A stretch of DNA of 5,627 bases from positions 1 to 5,627 of the forward strand of contig JBMOGW010000228.1 of assembly GCA_049318165.1 (NCBI GenBank). The letters run 5' to 3'. Below the pieces are notes generated by a model. It had not been told where the DNA came from, searched no databases, and worked only from the letters and a program-made list of their open reading frames with translations. Position 1 is the first letter of the stretch. Each line of letters opens with the position of its first letter. Source of the stretch: UBA668 sp049318165. Its GTDB lineage: Bacteria; Actinomycetota; Acidimicrobiia; Acidimicrobiales; Ilumatobacteraceae. Shown here piece after piece: positions 1-5,550 of this stretch. The position numbers were made by a program, and so were the translations under genes.

Positions 1-1186
1 CGCTCTGGCTGGCGACGGAGATGCGACCGGCCGGCGGGTACGGCGCCACGATCTGCGCGCACAGGTTGGCCGGGGTGGACACCACGCCCTGCCCGTTGGG
101 ACCGGCGAGCAGGATGCCCAGTTCGTCGGCCAGCGCCACGAGCTCGTCCTCGGCCCGTCGGCCCTCCTCCCCTGCCTCGCCGTAGCCGGCGCTGGTGAGG
201 AACGCCGCCTTGACGCCCTTCGCCGCGCAGGCGCGCAACAGGCCCGGATTGGCCGAGGCCGGGGTGCAGACGAACACGAGGTCGATGGCGCCCTCGGGAA
301 GCGCGTCGACGTCGGCGACGGTGCGCACGCCGAGCACCTCCTCACCCTGCAGGTTGGTGCCGTACACGCCGCCGGCGTAGCCGTTCGCCAACAGGTTGTG
401 GAGGCTGACGAAGCCGAACTTGCCCGGATGGGTGCTGGCACCGGCGATGAGCACGCCCTTCGGCTCGAACAGTGCGAGGAACTGCTCGTCCGTCGCCCTG
501 ACTCGCCCCGAGCCCGCACGAACTGCGGGCTCGCCGACCTCCACCAACGCGTCCACCGCGACCGGTGAGCCGTCGGCGCGCACGATGAGCGGGTTGACGT
601 CGACGCTCACGACGTCGGGTCGCGCTTGGGCGAGCGCCGAGAGACCGAGCAACACGGTGGCCAGCGCGGGTGCGTCGACCGCGGCCTCACCACGGAACTC
701 GCCGAGCAGCTTCTGCGTGGCCAGGCCGGAGATCATCTCGTAGGCGTCCACCTCGCTGATCGGGACCGGACGGAACTGCACGTCGGCGACGGCCTCGGCC
801 AGCACGCCGCCGACGCCGAGCATGACGTTGGCGCCGAACTGCGGGTCGCGCACCACACCGGCGATCAGTTCGCGATTGCCGCTGATCATCGGCGCCACGA
901 GCACGGTCACGTCGCCGTCCTCCGCGGTCGCCTTGCCCAACAACTCTGCGGCGGCGGCCTCGACGGCAGCAGCGTCGCCGAGGCGCAGCTTCACGAGGCC
1001 TCGTTCGGTCTTGTGGGCGATGGCGTCACCGCACAGCTTCGCCACCACGGGGAAGCCGAGCTCCGCGGCCGCATCCGCCGCGGCAGCGGAATCGGTGACC
1101 TCCCGCTCGGGAGCGAGGGGCACGCCGTACTCGCGCAGCAGTGCCTTCGAGGCGGATTCGGACAGGGTGGTTCCGTGCGCAGTCAT
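1..1186 (-). CDS. NDP-forming acyl-CoA synthetase (acetate--CoA ligase, ADP-forming type), beta-alpha order, 3' end missing
   Basis: The reading frame is open from an ATG at 1186 to the left edge, giving 395 residues with the C-terminus outside the window. Residues about 8-220 form an ATP-grasp (beta-type) domain. It shows VVAK (47-50), HKTERGLV (58-65, in place of the usual HKSDxGGV), RELIAGVVRDPQFG (105-118), the glycine-rich LGVGGVLAEAVADV (123-136) and the metal-binding DVNPL (196-200). After a linker of about 20 residues, a CoA-binding domain starts near 238 (GVLIAGAS, 244-251), followed by VFVCTPA (304-310) and GPNGQG (362-367). The frame is cut in the ISVASQS strand that opens the succinyl-CoA-ligase-like domain, so the alpha-domain phosphohistidine cannot be checked. 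The family makes acyl-CoA from an acid, CoA and NTP, or runs in reverse to make ATP; the substrate cannot be read from sequence. The common fused form is alpha then beta, so this order is reversed. It lies downstream of a hotdog thioesterase gene and a TetR gene. Confidence 0.9.
   Translation of the reverse strand, partial: MTAHGTTLSESASKALLREYGVPLAPEREVTDSAAAADAAAELGFPVVAKLCGDAIAHKTERGLVKLRLGDAAAVEAAAAELLGKATAEDGDVTVLVAPMISGNRELIAGVVRDPQFGANVMLGVGGVLAEAVADVQFRPVPISEVDAYEMISGLATQKLLGEFRGEAAVDAPALATVLLGLSALAQARPDVVSVDVNPLIVRADGSPVAVDALVEVGEPAVRAGSGRVRATDEQFLALFEPKGVLIAGASTHPGKFGFVSLHNLLANGYAGGVYGTNLQGEEVLGVRTVADVDALPEGAIDLVFVCTPASANPGLLRACAAKGVKAAFLTSAGYGEAGEEGRRAEDELVALADELGILLAGPNGQGVVSTPANLCAQIVAPYPPAGRISVASQS
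509..533. repeat. Perfect 10-bp inverted repeat with 5-base loop inside the synthetase gene
   Basis: The arms CGAGCCCGCA (509-518) and TGCGGGCTCG (524-533) are exact reverse complements separated by CGAAC. The site encodes about residues 218-227 of the synthetase, in the linker between the ATP-grasp and CoA-binding halves. No T-run follows on either strand, so a rho-independent terminator is unlikely. It could form a hairpin in the mRNA; any role is inference. Confidence 0.6.
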
Positions 1187-1194
1187 CGCGTGCC

Positions 1195-1200
1195 ACGGTA
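1195..1200 (-). promoter_or_regulatory. Possible -10 hexamer of a leaderless or near-leaderless synthetase mRNA
   Basis: On the minus strand the hexamer TACCGT fits the TANNNT -10 pattern common in actinobacteria and ends 8 bases before the synthetase ATG. No convincing Shine-Dalgarno sequence lies in that interval, and no good -35 is visible. A hexamer this degenerate is expected by chance, so this is weak support for a transcript starting close to the ATG. Confidence 0.25.
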
Positions 1201-1236
1201 GCCAAGCCCCCGCAGCGACCCCCTGTCCGCGGTGCC

Positions 1237-1300
1237 GCTCGCAGAACTTAAGTTCGGCGGGAAGGGCCGAGCTCGCAGCACTTCAGTTCGGTGGGAACGG
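1237..1300. repeat. Two 30-base direct repeats, 34-base period, upstream of the synthetase gene
   Basis: The copies at 1237-1266 and 1271-1300 match at 26 of 30 positions, both beginning GCTCGCAG and sharing the core AGTTCGG and the element GGGAA. They fill most of the 114-base gap between the thioesterase stop (1301) and the synthetase start (1186). The 34-base period is close to three helical turns, so bound proteins would sit on roughly the same face. The first copy holds the perfect palindrome GAACTTAAGTTC (1244-1255), degraded to GCACTTCAGTTC in the second, and the palindrome CGAGCTCG (1268-1275) spans the junction. A paired operator or activator site for the synthetase is the likeliest reading. 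Alternatives are a duplicated promoter or an intergenic repeat family. Confidence 0.6.
1244..1255. promoter_or_regulatory. 12-bp perfect palindrome GAACTTAAGTTC, candidate operator core
   Basis: The site reads identically on both strands and lies in the first of the two direct repeats, about 58-69 bases upstream of the synthetase ATG. Its AT-rich centre stands out against the GC-rich surroundings. A homodimeric regulator is a natural ligand, and the nearby TetR protein is one candidate. However, TetR-family operators are usually longer, and the second repeat does not keep the palindrome. Confidence 0.4.
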
Positions 1301-1753
1301 TCAGGGTGTGATGGCGCTGACGTTGTAGGTGAGGACACTGCGGGCGATCAGCTTGCCGCTCGCGGCGCCACGCAGCTCGGACTCGCAGAACACCGTGGTG
1401 CGGCCGCGCTTCACCACCCAGCCCTCGACGACGGCGTCCTCGCCGATCAGCGCCGACAGGTACTGCACGTGCATGTCGACCGTGCTGTAGCGGTGCTCGG
1501 ACGTGTAGGCGGACCCGACGGCCGGGACGACCACGTGATCGAGCGCACTCGCGATCGCGCCGCCGTGCACCACGCCTGCCGCCTGTTCCAGCGAGGGCTT
1601 GAACGGCAGGCGCATGCGGCAGTAGTCGTGGCGCACCTCCTCGACCACCAGTCCGAGCAGCGTCGGGTAGAACTCGCGGTCCCAGGCACCGAACTTGCCC
1701 CAGCGCTCCTGCAGTTCGTCGGACAGCGGTCGGTACTGGTCGGCGCGGCTCAT
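1301..1753 (-). CDS. Hotdog-fold thioesterase, PaaI-like
   Basis: This 150-residue protein has the single-hotdog layout: a central helix carrying VVHGGAIASALDHV (61-74, with HGG at 63-65 and Asp72) followed by four beta-strands, including TVDMHVQYLS (91-100), AVVEGWVVKRGRTTVFCESEL (107-127) and KLIARSVLTYNV (134-145). HGG with a downstream acidic residue is typical of PaaI-type acyl-CoA thioesterases, which usually form tetramers and cleave acyl- or phenylacyl-CoA in the cytoplasm; the substrate here is unknown. The ATG at 1753 gives the usual length, and the open frame further upstream lies over the TetR gene and is not coding. It follows the TetR stop by 11 bases (CCTCCGCTGCG) with no Shine-Dalgarno sequence, so it is probably co-transcribed and translated by coupling. 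The downstream synthetase handles the opposite reaction, joining acid to CoA. Confidence 0.86.
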   Translation of the reverse strand: MSRADQYRPLSDELQERWGKFGAWDREFYPTLLGLVVEEVRHDYCRMRLPFKPSLEQAAGVVHGGAIASALDHVVVPAVGSAYTSEHRYSTVDMHVQYLSALIGEDAVVEGWVVKRGRTTVFCESELRGAASGKLIARSVLTYNVSAITP

Positions 1754-1764
1754 CGCAGCGGAGG

Positions 1765-2379
1765 CTAGGGCGTCAGCGCGGCGACGAAGAACTCCTTGAT
1801 GTGCTGACCGCGACGCTCGATCGCTTCGGGCGCCAGTGCGTCCTGGTCGAGCAGTCCGTTGAGGAAAACGGCGTCGGAGAAGTAGCTGAGGATGGCGCCG
1901 TAGCCCGACAGGAGCAGCTGCGCCGGGTCCTGACGGCGGAAGACGCCACGGTCCATCTCGCGCTCGAAGAACGCAACGGCACGGTCGAACATCGGGCGCA
2001 GCACCGCCGCCAGATCGATCCCGAGGTGCACGCCGCCATCCAACGCCTCGCGACGCATCAACCGCACGAAGTCGGGGTTGTCGGCGAAGAAGCCCATGCC
2101 GGCGTCGATCACCATCTCCATCTTCTTCCAGCCGACCTCGGGCGCAGTGACCATCACGTTCAGGCGTTGGAACCAGTCGCTCAGCAGCTGCTCGAACACC
2201 TCGTGGTACAGAGCCTCCTTCGACGGGAAGTGGTGCAACAAGCTGGGGCGGCGAATGCCGACACCCGCGGCGATGTCGTTCAGCGACGTGCCGTCGTACC
2301 CGGACTCGGCAAAGCACTTCACCGACTCGGCGATGATGAGGTCGCGCGTGGAGAGCTGCTCGGCGCCAAGATCGGCCAT
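1765..2379 (-). CDS. TetR/AcrR-family transcriptional regulator
   Basis: The protein has 204 residues, a normal TetR length. The N-terminal helix-turn-helix spans about 10-57: RDLIIAESVKCFAESGYDGTS, DIAAGVGI (35-42) and the recognition helix with LLHHFPSKEALYHEVF (47-62), the family's xYxHFxSKExL signature with His50 at the usual Tyr position. The rest (about 65-200) is helical and diverse, as expected for the ligand-binding and dimer domain, so the inducer cannot be named. The ATG at 2379 leaves about ten residues before the helix-turn-helix, which is normal. An in-frame GTG at 2421 would add 14 residues (218 aa) but would overlap the nagA start region, so I prefer the ATG. It heads a minus-strand unit with the hotdog thioesterase and perhaps the acyl-CoA synthetase, and is divergent from nagA. 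By analogy with acyl-CoA-linked TetR proteins it may control that unit and itself; control of nagA is also possible. Confidence 0.93.
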   Translation of the reverse strand: MADLGAEQLSTRDLIIAESVKCFAESGYDGTSLNDIAAGVGIRRPSLLHHFPSKEALYHEVFEQLLSDWFQRLNVMVTAPEVGWKKMEMVIDAGMGFFADNPDFVRLMRREALDGGVHLGIDLAAVLRPMFDRAVAFFEREMDRGVFRRQDPAQLLLSGYGAILSYFSDAVFLNGLLDQDALAPEAIERRGQHIKEFFVAALTP

Positions 2380-2422
2380 ACGATCGGCAGCATATGAGCC
2401 AGCGCATCCACTCGCGGTCACG
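2380..2422. promoter_or_regulatory. 43-base divergent intergenic region between the TetR gene and nagA
   Basis: The two genes are transcribed away from each other, so their promoters must lie in or across this short gap. A palindromic CATATG (2391-2396) sits in it. The heptamer GATCGGC occurs at 2370-2376 and again at 2382-2388, flanking the TetR start codon. Neither gene has a clear Shine-Dalgarno sequence here, which would fit leaderless transcripts. No long palindrome typical of a TetR operator is visible, so the operator is not identified. Confidence 0.4.
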
Positions 2423-3505
2423 ATGCTGATCCCGGCCGCCTCCGTGCTCACGCCGTCGGGCTGGACCGGGCCCGCCACGGTGCGCGTGGAGGATGGCGTG
2501 ATCGTGGCCATCGATCCGGCGCAGCGCGCGGAATCGGACGACCTGCTCGTGCCGGGCTTCGTCGACATGCAGGTGAACGGCGTCGACGACGTCGACGTTG
2601 CGTCGGCTCGCGGCGACGACTGGTCTCGGCTCGACCGGCTGCTGCTCGACCAGGGAGTCACCACCTGGTGCCCGACGCTGGTGTCGGCGCCGCTCGACCG
2701 CTACGAACGCCCACTGGCACGCATCGCCGAGGCGATGGCCCGGCCAGGAGCCGCACGCCCGACGATCGCTGGAGCGCACTTGGAGGGACCGTTCCTCGGC
2801 CGGTCACCGGGCGCACATCCTCGCGACCTGATCATTCCGATCGACCTCGAGTGGCTTGCAGCACTGCCGGCCCACGTCGCGCTCGTCACCCTCGCCGCCG
2901 AGCAGGAGGACGCTGTGGCCGCCGCGCAGCTGCTGACGGCCGCCGGGCGGCTGGTGTCGATCGGGCACACCCAGGCCGACGGCGAGCAGTTCGACACCTG
3001 CGTCGCAGCCGGCGCCCGCCTCACCACGCACCTGTTCAACGGAATGAGCGGTGTGCATCACAGAGAGCCCGGCGTGGCGGTGCACGCGATGACCAACCCC
3101 GACGTGTGCGCGTCGATCATCGCCGATGGCGTCCACGTGCACCCGAGGGTGCTCCGGCTCGCGGCGCAGGCTCTCGGTCGTGATCGGATGGTGCTCGTCA
3201 CTGACGCCGTGGCATGGCGCGCCGGCAGCGTCGGCGTGATCGGGATGGAGTTGCGCGACGGAGCGCCGCGGCTGCCCGACGGGACGTTGGCGGGCAGTGC
3301 GGTCACGATGGACGCGGCCATCCGCACGTGCGTGGCTGCGGGCATCCCGCTCGAACAAGCGGTCGTCGCGGCGTCGACGAACCCTGCACGCCTGCTCGAC
3401 CTGCACGACCGCGGCACGATCGAGCCAGGTCGCCGTGCGGATCTGGTGGCGCTGCGCAACGTGCACGTCACGCAGGTCTGGGTGGCGGGCGAAGCGACTC
3501 GCTGA
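2423..3505 (+). CDS. nagA: N-acetylglucosamine-6-phosphate deacetylase
   Basis: The enzyme removes acetate from GlcNAc-6-phosphate to give glucosamine-6-phosphate, a cytoplasmic step of GlcNAc and cell-wall recycling. The protein has 360 residues, close to the roughly 380 of the family. Amidohydrolase-fold landmarks appear in order: LVPGFVDMQVNG (42-53), where Gln50 and Asn52 replace the HxH of two-metal amidohydrolases as in E. coli NagA; GAHLEGPFL (117-125) with metal ligand Glu121; SIGHTQA (179-185) with His182; TTHLFNGM (201-208) with His203; HHREPG (212-217); IIADGVHVHP (232-241); catalytic Asp261 in LVTDAV; LAGSAVTMD (289-297); and the small beta-sandwich end RGTIEPGRRADLVAL (330-344). 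The ATG at 2423 fits the family start; the open frame further upstream runs through the TetR gene and is a shadow. No nagB, nagK or sugar transporter is in the window. The gene is convergent with rnd, with stops 17 bases apart. Confidence 0.94.
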   Translation: MLIPAASVLTPSGWTGPATVRVEDGVIVAIDPAQRAESDDLLVPGFVDMQVNGVDDVDVASARGDDWSRLDRLLLDQGVTTWCPTLVSAPLDRYERPLARIAEAMARPGAARPTIAGAHLEGPFLGRSPGAHPRDLIIPIDLEWLAALPAHVALVTLAAEQEDAVAAAQLLTAAGRLVSIGHTQADGEQFDTCVAAGARLTTHLFNGMSGVHHREPGVAVHAMTNPDVCASIIADGVHVHPRVLRLAAQALGRDRMVLVTDAVAWRAGSVGVIGMELRDGAPRLPDGTLAGSAVTMDAAIRTCVAAGIPLEQAVVAASTNPARLLDLHDRGTIEPGRRADLVALRNVHVTQVWVAGEATR

Positions 3506-3522
3506 GCCGAGCGGCGCGCCGG
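3506..3522. other. 17-base convergent gap between nagA and rnd
   Basis: The nagA stop (3503-3505) and the rnd stop (3523-3525) face each other across 17 GC-rich bases containing the 8-base palindrome GGCGCGCC (3513-3520). There is no T-run and no room for a standard terminator hairpin, so transcripts from both sides probably read into the opposing gene or end by a factor-dependent route. Confidence 0.5.
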
Positions 3523-4665
3523 TCAGTCGACGTCGATCAGGCGGAGGCCACCACGACCGTCGAACGTCAGCCCCGCCTTGCCCGCCACCAGCCTGCGGAT
3601 GCCTTCCCCGAGCAGGTCGTTGCGCCAGCCGGTCGCGAGGCGGGCATCCTCGTCACCGCGGAGGAACGCCGTGAGGTCGTGCCGCGTGGCGAGGAGCGAG
3701 GTGTCGATGTGCTCGGCGCGGGCCACTTCGCTCACCCAGGCAGACACGAGGGCCACCGCAGGGCGCATGCTGCGGTCGAGTTCCTCGCCGTCCGGCGCGG
3801 GCAGATGCGCCTCTTCACGCAGGCCTTCCTCGACGGCCGAGATGATCTCCTTGGCGATGTTGCCACGGCTGTGACGCTCGTCGACGCCGCGGGCCTGCGC
3901 CAGCTCGGCGGTGGTGCGCGGCTGGCGCTGCGAGATGCCGAGGATCGCGAGATCGGGCAGCACCTGACGCACCGGTGCGTCGATCGACATCGCCCGCCGC
4001 TCACGCCAGGCGGCCACCGAACGGGCCACGCCGCGTGCTCGCGGCTTGAGGACACGGACGTCCTTCAGCCGAGTCCAGGCCATCTCCGGCTCCGTGCCGC
4101 TGACCGGCTTCGCGAGCAGCTCCTTGCAGGCATCCTCCACCCACTCGGTGCGACCCGACTCGGCCAATTGCGCGTCGAGGACGTCCTGCAACTCCAGCAG
4201 ATGCGCCACGTCGCTCGCGGCGTAGTGCTGCTGGTCGTCCGTCAACGGGCGGCGCAGCCAATCGGTGAGGCGGTCCCCCTTCGCTGCGGAAACCTTCAGC
4301 TCGGCCTGCAGCAGCGACACCAGCGACGGCGTGCTGTAGCCGAGGAAGCCGGCCGCGAGCTGCGTGTCGTAGAGACGCTTCGGCACGGCGCGAACGGCGT
4401 GGGTGAGCACGTCGAGGTCCTGCTGGGCGGCGTGGAACACGGCGAGCACGTCGCGCTCGAACAGGGTGCGCAGCGGTGCGAGGTCGCACGCCTGCGGGTC
4501 GATGAGCACGATCTCGCCGGCGCCGGCGATCTGCACCAGCGCGAGCTTGGGGAAGTAGGTGCGCTCGCGGTGGAACTCGGTGTCCATCGCGTAGCGCTCG
4601 TCACCGAGCAGTCGTTCGACGTAGTCCTCGAGCTCGTGGGTGGTGCCGATCCAGCGGTGCGTCAC
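3523..4665 (-). CDS. rnd: Ribonuclease D (DEDD 3'-5' exoribonuclease with HRDC domain)
   Basis: RNase D trims the 3' ends of tRNA precursors and other stable RNAs. The 380-residue protein matches the E. coli enzyme in length. The DEDDy exonuclease domain (about 1-170) has motif I AMDTEF (26-31; Asp28, Glu30), motif II VFHAAQQDLDVL (76-87; Asp83) and motif III HYAASDVAHL (147-156; Tyr148, Asp152), so all four acidic residues and the tyrosine are present. An HRDC domain covers about 208-285, and a C-terminal helical HRDC-like domain about 300-370 includes LATRHDLTAFL and GWRNDLLGEGIRRL. The start is GTG at 4665, chosen because the protein then begins just before the first strand of the domain and because GGGAAG lies 9 bases upstream. 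The GTG overlaps the rhodanese stop in a GTGA, pointing to translational coupling. The arginine-rich extension of the longer open frame overlaps the rhodanese gene and is not protein-coding. Confidence 0.94.
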   Translation of the reverse strand: MTHRWIGTTHELEDYVERLLGDERYAMDTEFHRERTYFPKLALVQIAGAGEIVLIDPQACDLAPLRTLFERDVLAVFHAAQQDLDVLTHAVRAVPKRLYDTQLAAGFLGYSTPSLVSLLQAELKVSAAKGDRLTDWLRRPLTDDQQHYAASDVAHLLELQDVLDAQLAESGRTEWVEDACKELLAKPVSGTEPEMAWTRLKDVRVLKPRARGVARSVAAWRERRAMSIDAPVRQVLPDLAILGISQRQPRTTAELAQARGVDERHSRGNIAKEIISAVEEGLREEAHLPAPDGEELDRSMRPAVALVSAWVSEVARAEHIDTSLLATRHDLTAFLRGDEDARLATGWRNDLLGEGIRRLVAGKAGLTFDGRGGLRLIDVD

Positions 4666-4985
4666 AAAGGCGAGCTTCCCGTGACCACGGCGCGGCCACC
4701 GTCGACCCATGCGAGCGTGCCGCCGGCGACGTTGACGACGTCGAGCCCCTGCTCGGCGAGGAACTCGCACGCACGCATGCTGCGTGCACCGCTACGGCAG
4801 ATCACGTAGGTGGCCCCGTCGCTGCGGAACGCGTCGACGTGGTCGGGCACCGTTCCCAGCGCCACGTGGACCGCGCCGGGCACGTGACCCGACACGTACT
4901 CGTCCGTCTCGCGGACGTCGACCACGAGGGCGCCGGCCTGCATGGCGGCCTCCAACTCGGCGATGCTGACTTCAAGGATCGACAT
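4662..4985 (-). CDS. Single-domain rhodanese (sulfurtransferase-like protein)
   Basis: The protein has 107 residues and one rhodanese domain. The motifs are VVDVRETDEYVSGHVPGAVHV (21-41), the usual DVRxxxEYxxGHIPGA pattern, and the active-site loop VICRSGARS (62-70) with the persulfide-carrying Cys64, followed by the typical VNVAGGTLAW (85-94). Such proteins move sulfane sulfur in the cytoplasm; the acceptor is unknown. The ATG at 4985 is preferred because the domain begins right after it. A weak GTAGG lies 10 bases upstream, and an in-frame ATG at 5021 would overlap mobA by 32 bases. The gene starts 4 bases after the mobA stop and its own stop overlaps the rnd start. Its place behind mobA hints at a sulfur role near molybdenum-cofactor work, since rhodanese-like domains do serve molybdopterin synthesis in some systems, but this is only contextual. 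Confidence 0.92.
   Translation of the reverse strand: MSILEVSIAELEAAMQAGALVVDVRETDEYVSGHVPGAVHVALGTVPDHVDAFRSDGATYVICRSGARSMRACEFLAEQGLDVVNVAGGTLAWVDGGRAVVTGSSPL
4675..4680 (-). promoter_or_regulatory. Ribosome-binding site deciding the rnd GTG start
   Basis: GGGAAG on the minus strand lies inside the last codons of the rhodanese gene, 9 bases before the GTG at 4665. It is the clearest Shine-Dalgarno sequence in the window and supports this start over upstream ATGs in the same frame. Confidence 0.6.
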
Positions 4986-4989
4986 GAGT

Positions 4990-5547
4990 TCACAACCTAC
5001 TCTGCAGGTCACCGGGTGCATTGATGTTGGCGAGATCTGCGGGCGGCACGTCCACCTCGACGGCCGTCAGCCCACCGATCACAGCGTGGAGTCGTCGTTC
5101 GCCTGCCGCCATCGCGGCCTCCAGAGCGCCGGTGGCACCATGCCGCCACACCGCGCACATCGGCTCCAACCGGTCGGTGCGGGCCACGGCCAGCGCCGCG
5201 CCAGGAGCGCCGTCGAGTGCAGCCAGCAACGAGCGCACCGTGGTCGCCGTCAAGTACGGCAGGTCGCAGGCCACGACCGCCACGTTCACCGCCGCGGGCC
5301 GGGCGCGCAGCGCCGTCAACACGCCGCCGACCGGCCCCTCGCCCGGCCACTCGTCGGGCACCGTCGCAAGGCCGAGGTCGCGGAGCGCTGCAGCGTCGCC
5401 GCCGAGCGCCACGACGTCGTCGCAGCCCGCGGCCGTGAGGGCGTCGGCGACACGACGCGCCATGGGCACACCGTCGACGGGGAGCAGTGCCTTGTCGGTG
5501 CCCATGCGCGAGCTCCGCCCGCCGCACAGCACCGCACCGACGAGCAC
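4990..5547 (-). CDS. mobA: Molybdenum cofactor guanylyltransferase
   Basis: MobA couples GTP with Mo-molybdopterin to form the guanine dinucleotide cofactor of DMSO-reductase-family enzymes such as formate dehydrogenase and nitrate reductase. The 185-residue protein has a nucleotidyltransferase Rossmann fold with the signature LCGGRSSRMGTDKALL (7-22; Lys19 binds the nucleotide phosphates), the GEGPVGGVLTAL loop (69-80), VVACDLPYL (91-99) with metal-binding Asp95, LEPMCAVW (127-134) and NINAPGDL (174-181), the family's C-terminal NINTPxDL motif. Length is normal. The start is GTG at 5547, immediately before the first strand, with no room for more upstream because the preceding gene stops 3 bases earlier. 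A related family, MobA-like CTP or hexose-phosphate transferases, shares the N-terminal motif, but the NINAPGDL end favours MobA. It lies between an unidentified gene and the rhodanese gene. Confidence 0.92.
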   Translation of the reverse strand: MLVGAVLCGGRSSRMGTDKALLPVDGVPMARRVADALTAAGCDDVVALGGDAAALRDLGLATVPDEWPGEGPVGGVLTALRARPAAVNVAVVACDLPYLTATTVRSLLAALDGAPGAALAVARTDRLEPMCAVWRHGATGALEAAMAAGERRLHAVIGGLTAVEVDVPPADLANINAPGDLQSRL

Positions 5548-5550
5548 GGT

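Noticed and set aside
626..1201. Plus-strand open frames of up to 191 codons opposite the acyl-CoA synthetase
   Set aside because: They have no recognisable domain, and the synthetase on the other strand is supported by many family motifs across the same bases.
1244..1255. Palindrome as a rho-independent terminator for the thioesterase gene
   Set aside because: The palindrome has no loop, the stem would be AT-rich and six pairs at most, and no T-run follows on the minus strand.
2078..2422. Upstream extension of nagA in the same frame
   Set aside because: It covers the TetR gene on the opposite strand, and the NagA family begins at the ATG at 2423.
2577..2600. Repeated GTCGAC/GACGTC pattern early in nagA
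   Set aside because: It encodes the Val-Asp-Asp-Val-Asp run and is explained by GC-rich codon choice; the same hexamers recur throughout the window.
1301..2779. A 492-codon minus-strand frame that would fuse a long N-terminal region to the hotdog protein
   Set aside because: Only the last 150 residues resemble a protein family. The upstream part lies out of frame over the TetR gene and antisense to nagA, and is arginine-rich filler.
3506..3522. Possible bidirectional terminator between nagA and rnd
   Set aside because: The only palindrome is an 8-base GGCGCGCC without a loop or T-run, too small for a convincing terminator.
3214..4809. A 531-codon open frame on the plus strand opposite rnd
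   Set aside because: It is antisense to a gene with all RNase D motifs, starts inside nagA and has the repetitive Arg/His/Gly/Glu make-up produced by the complement of GC-rich codons. No domain is recognisable.
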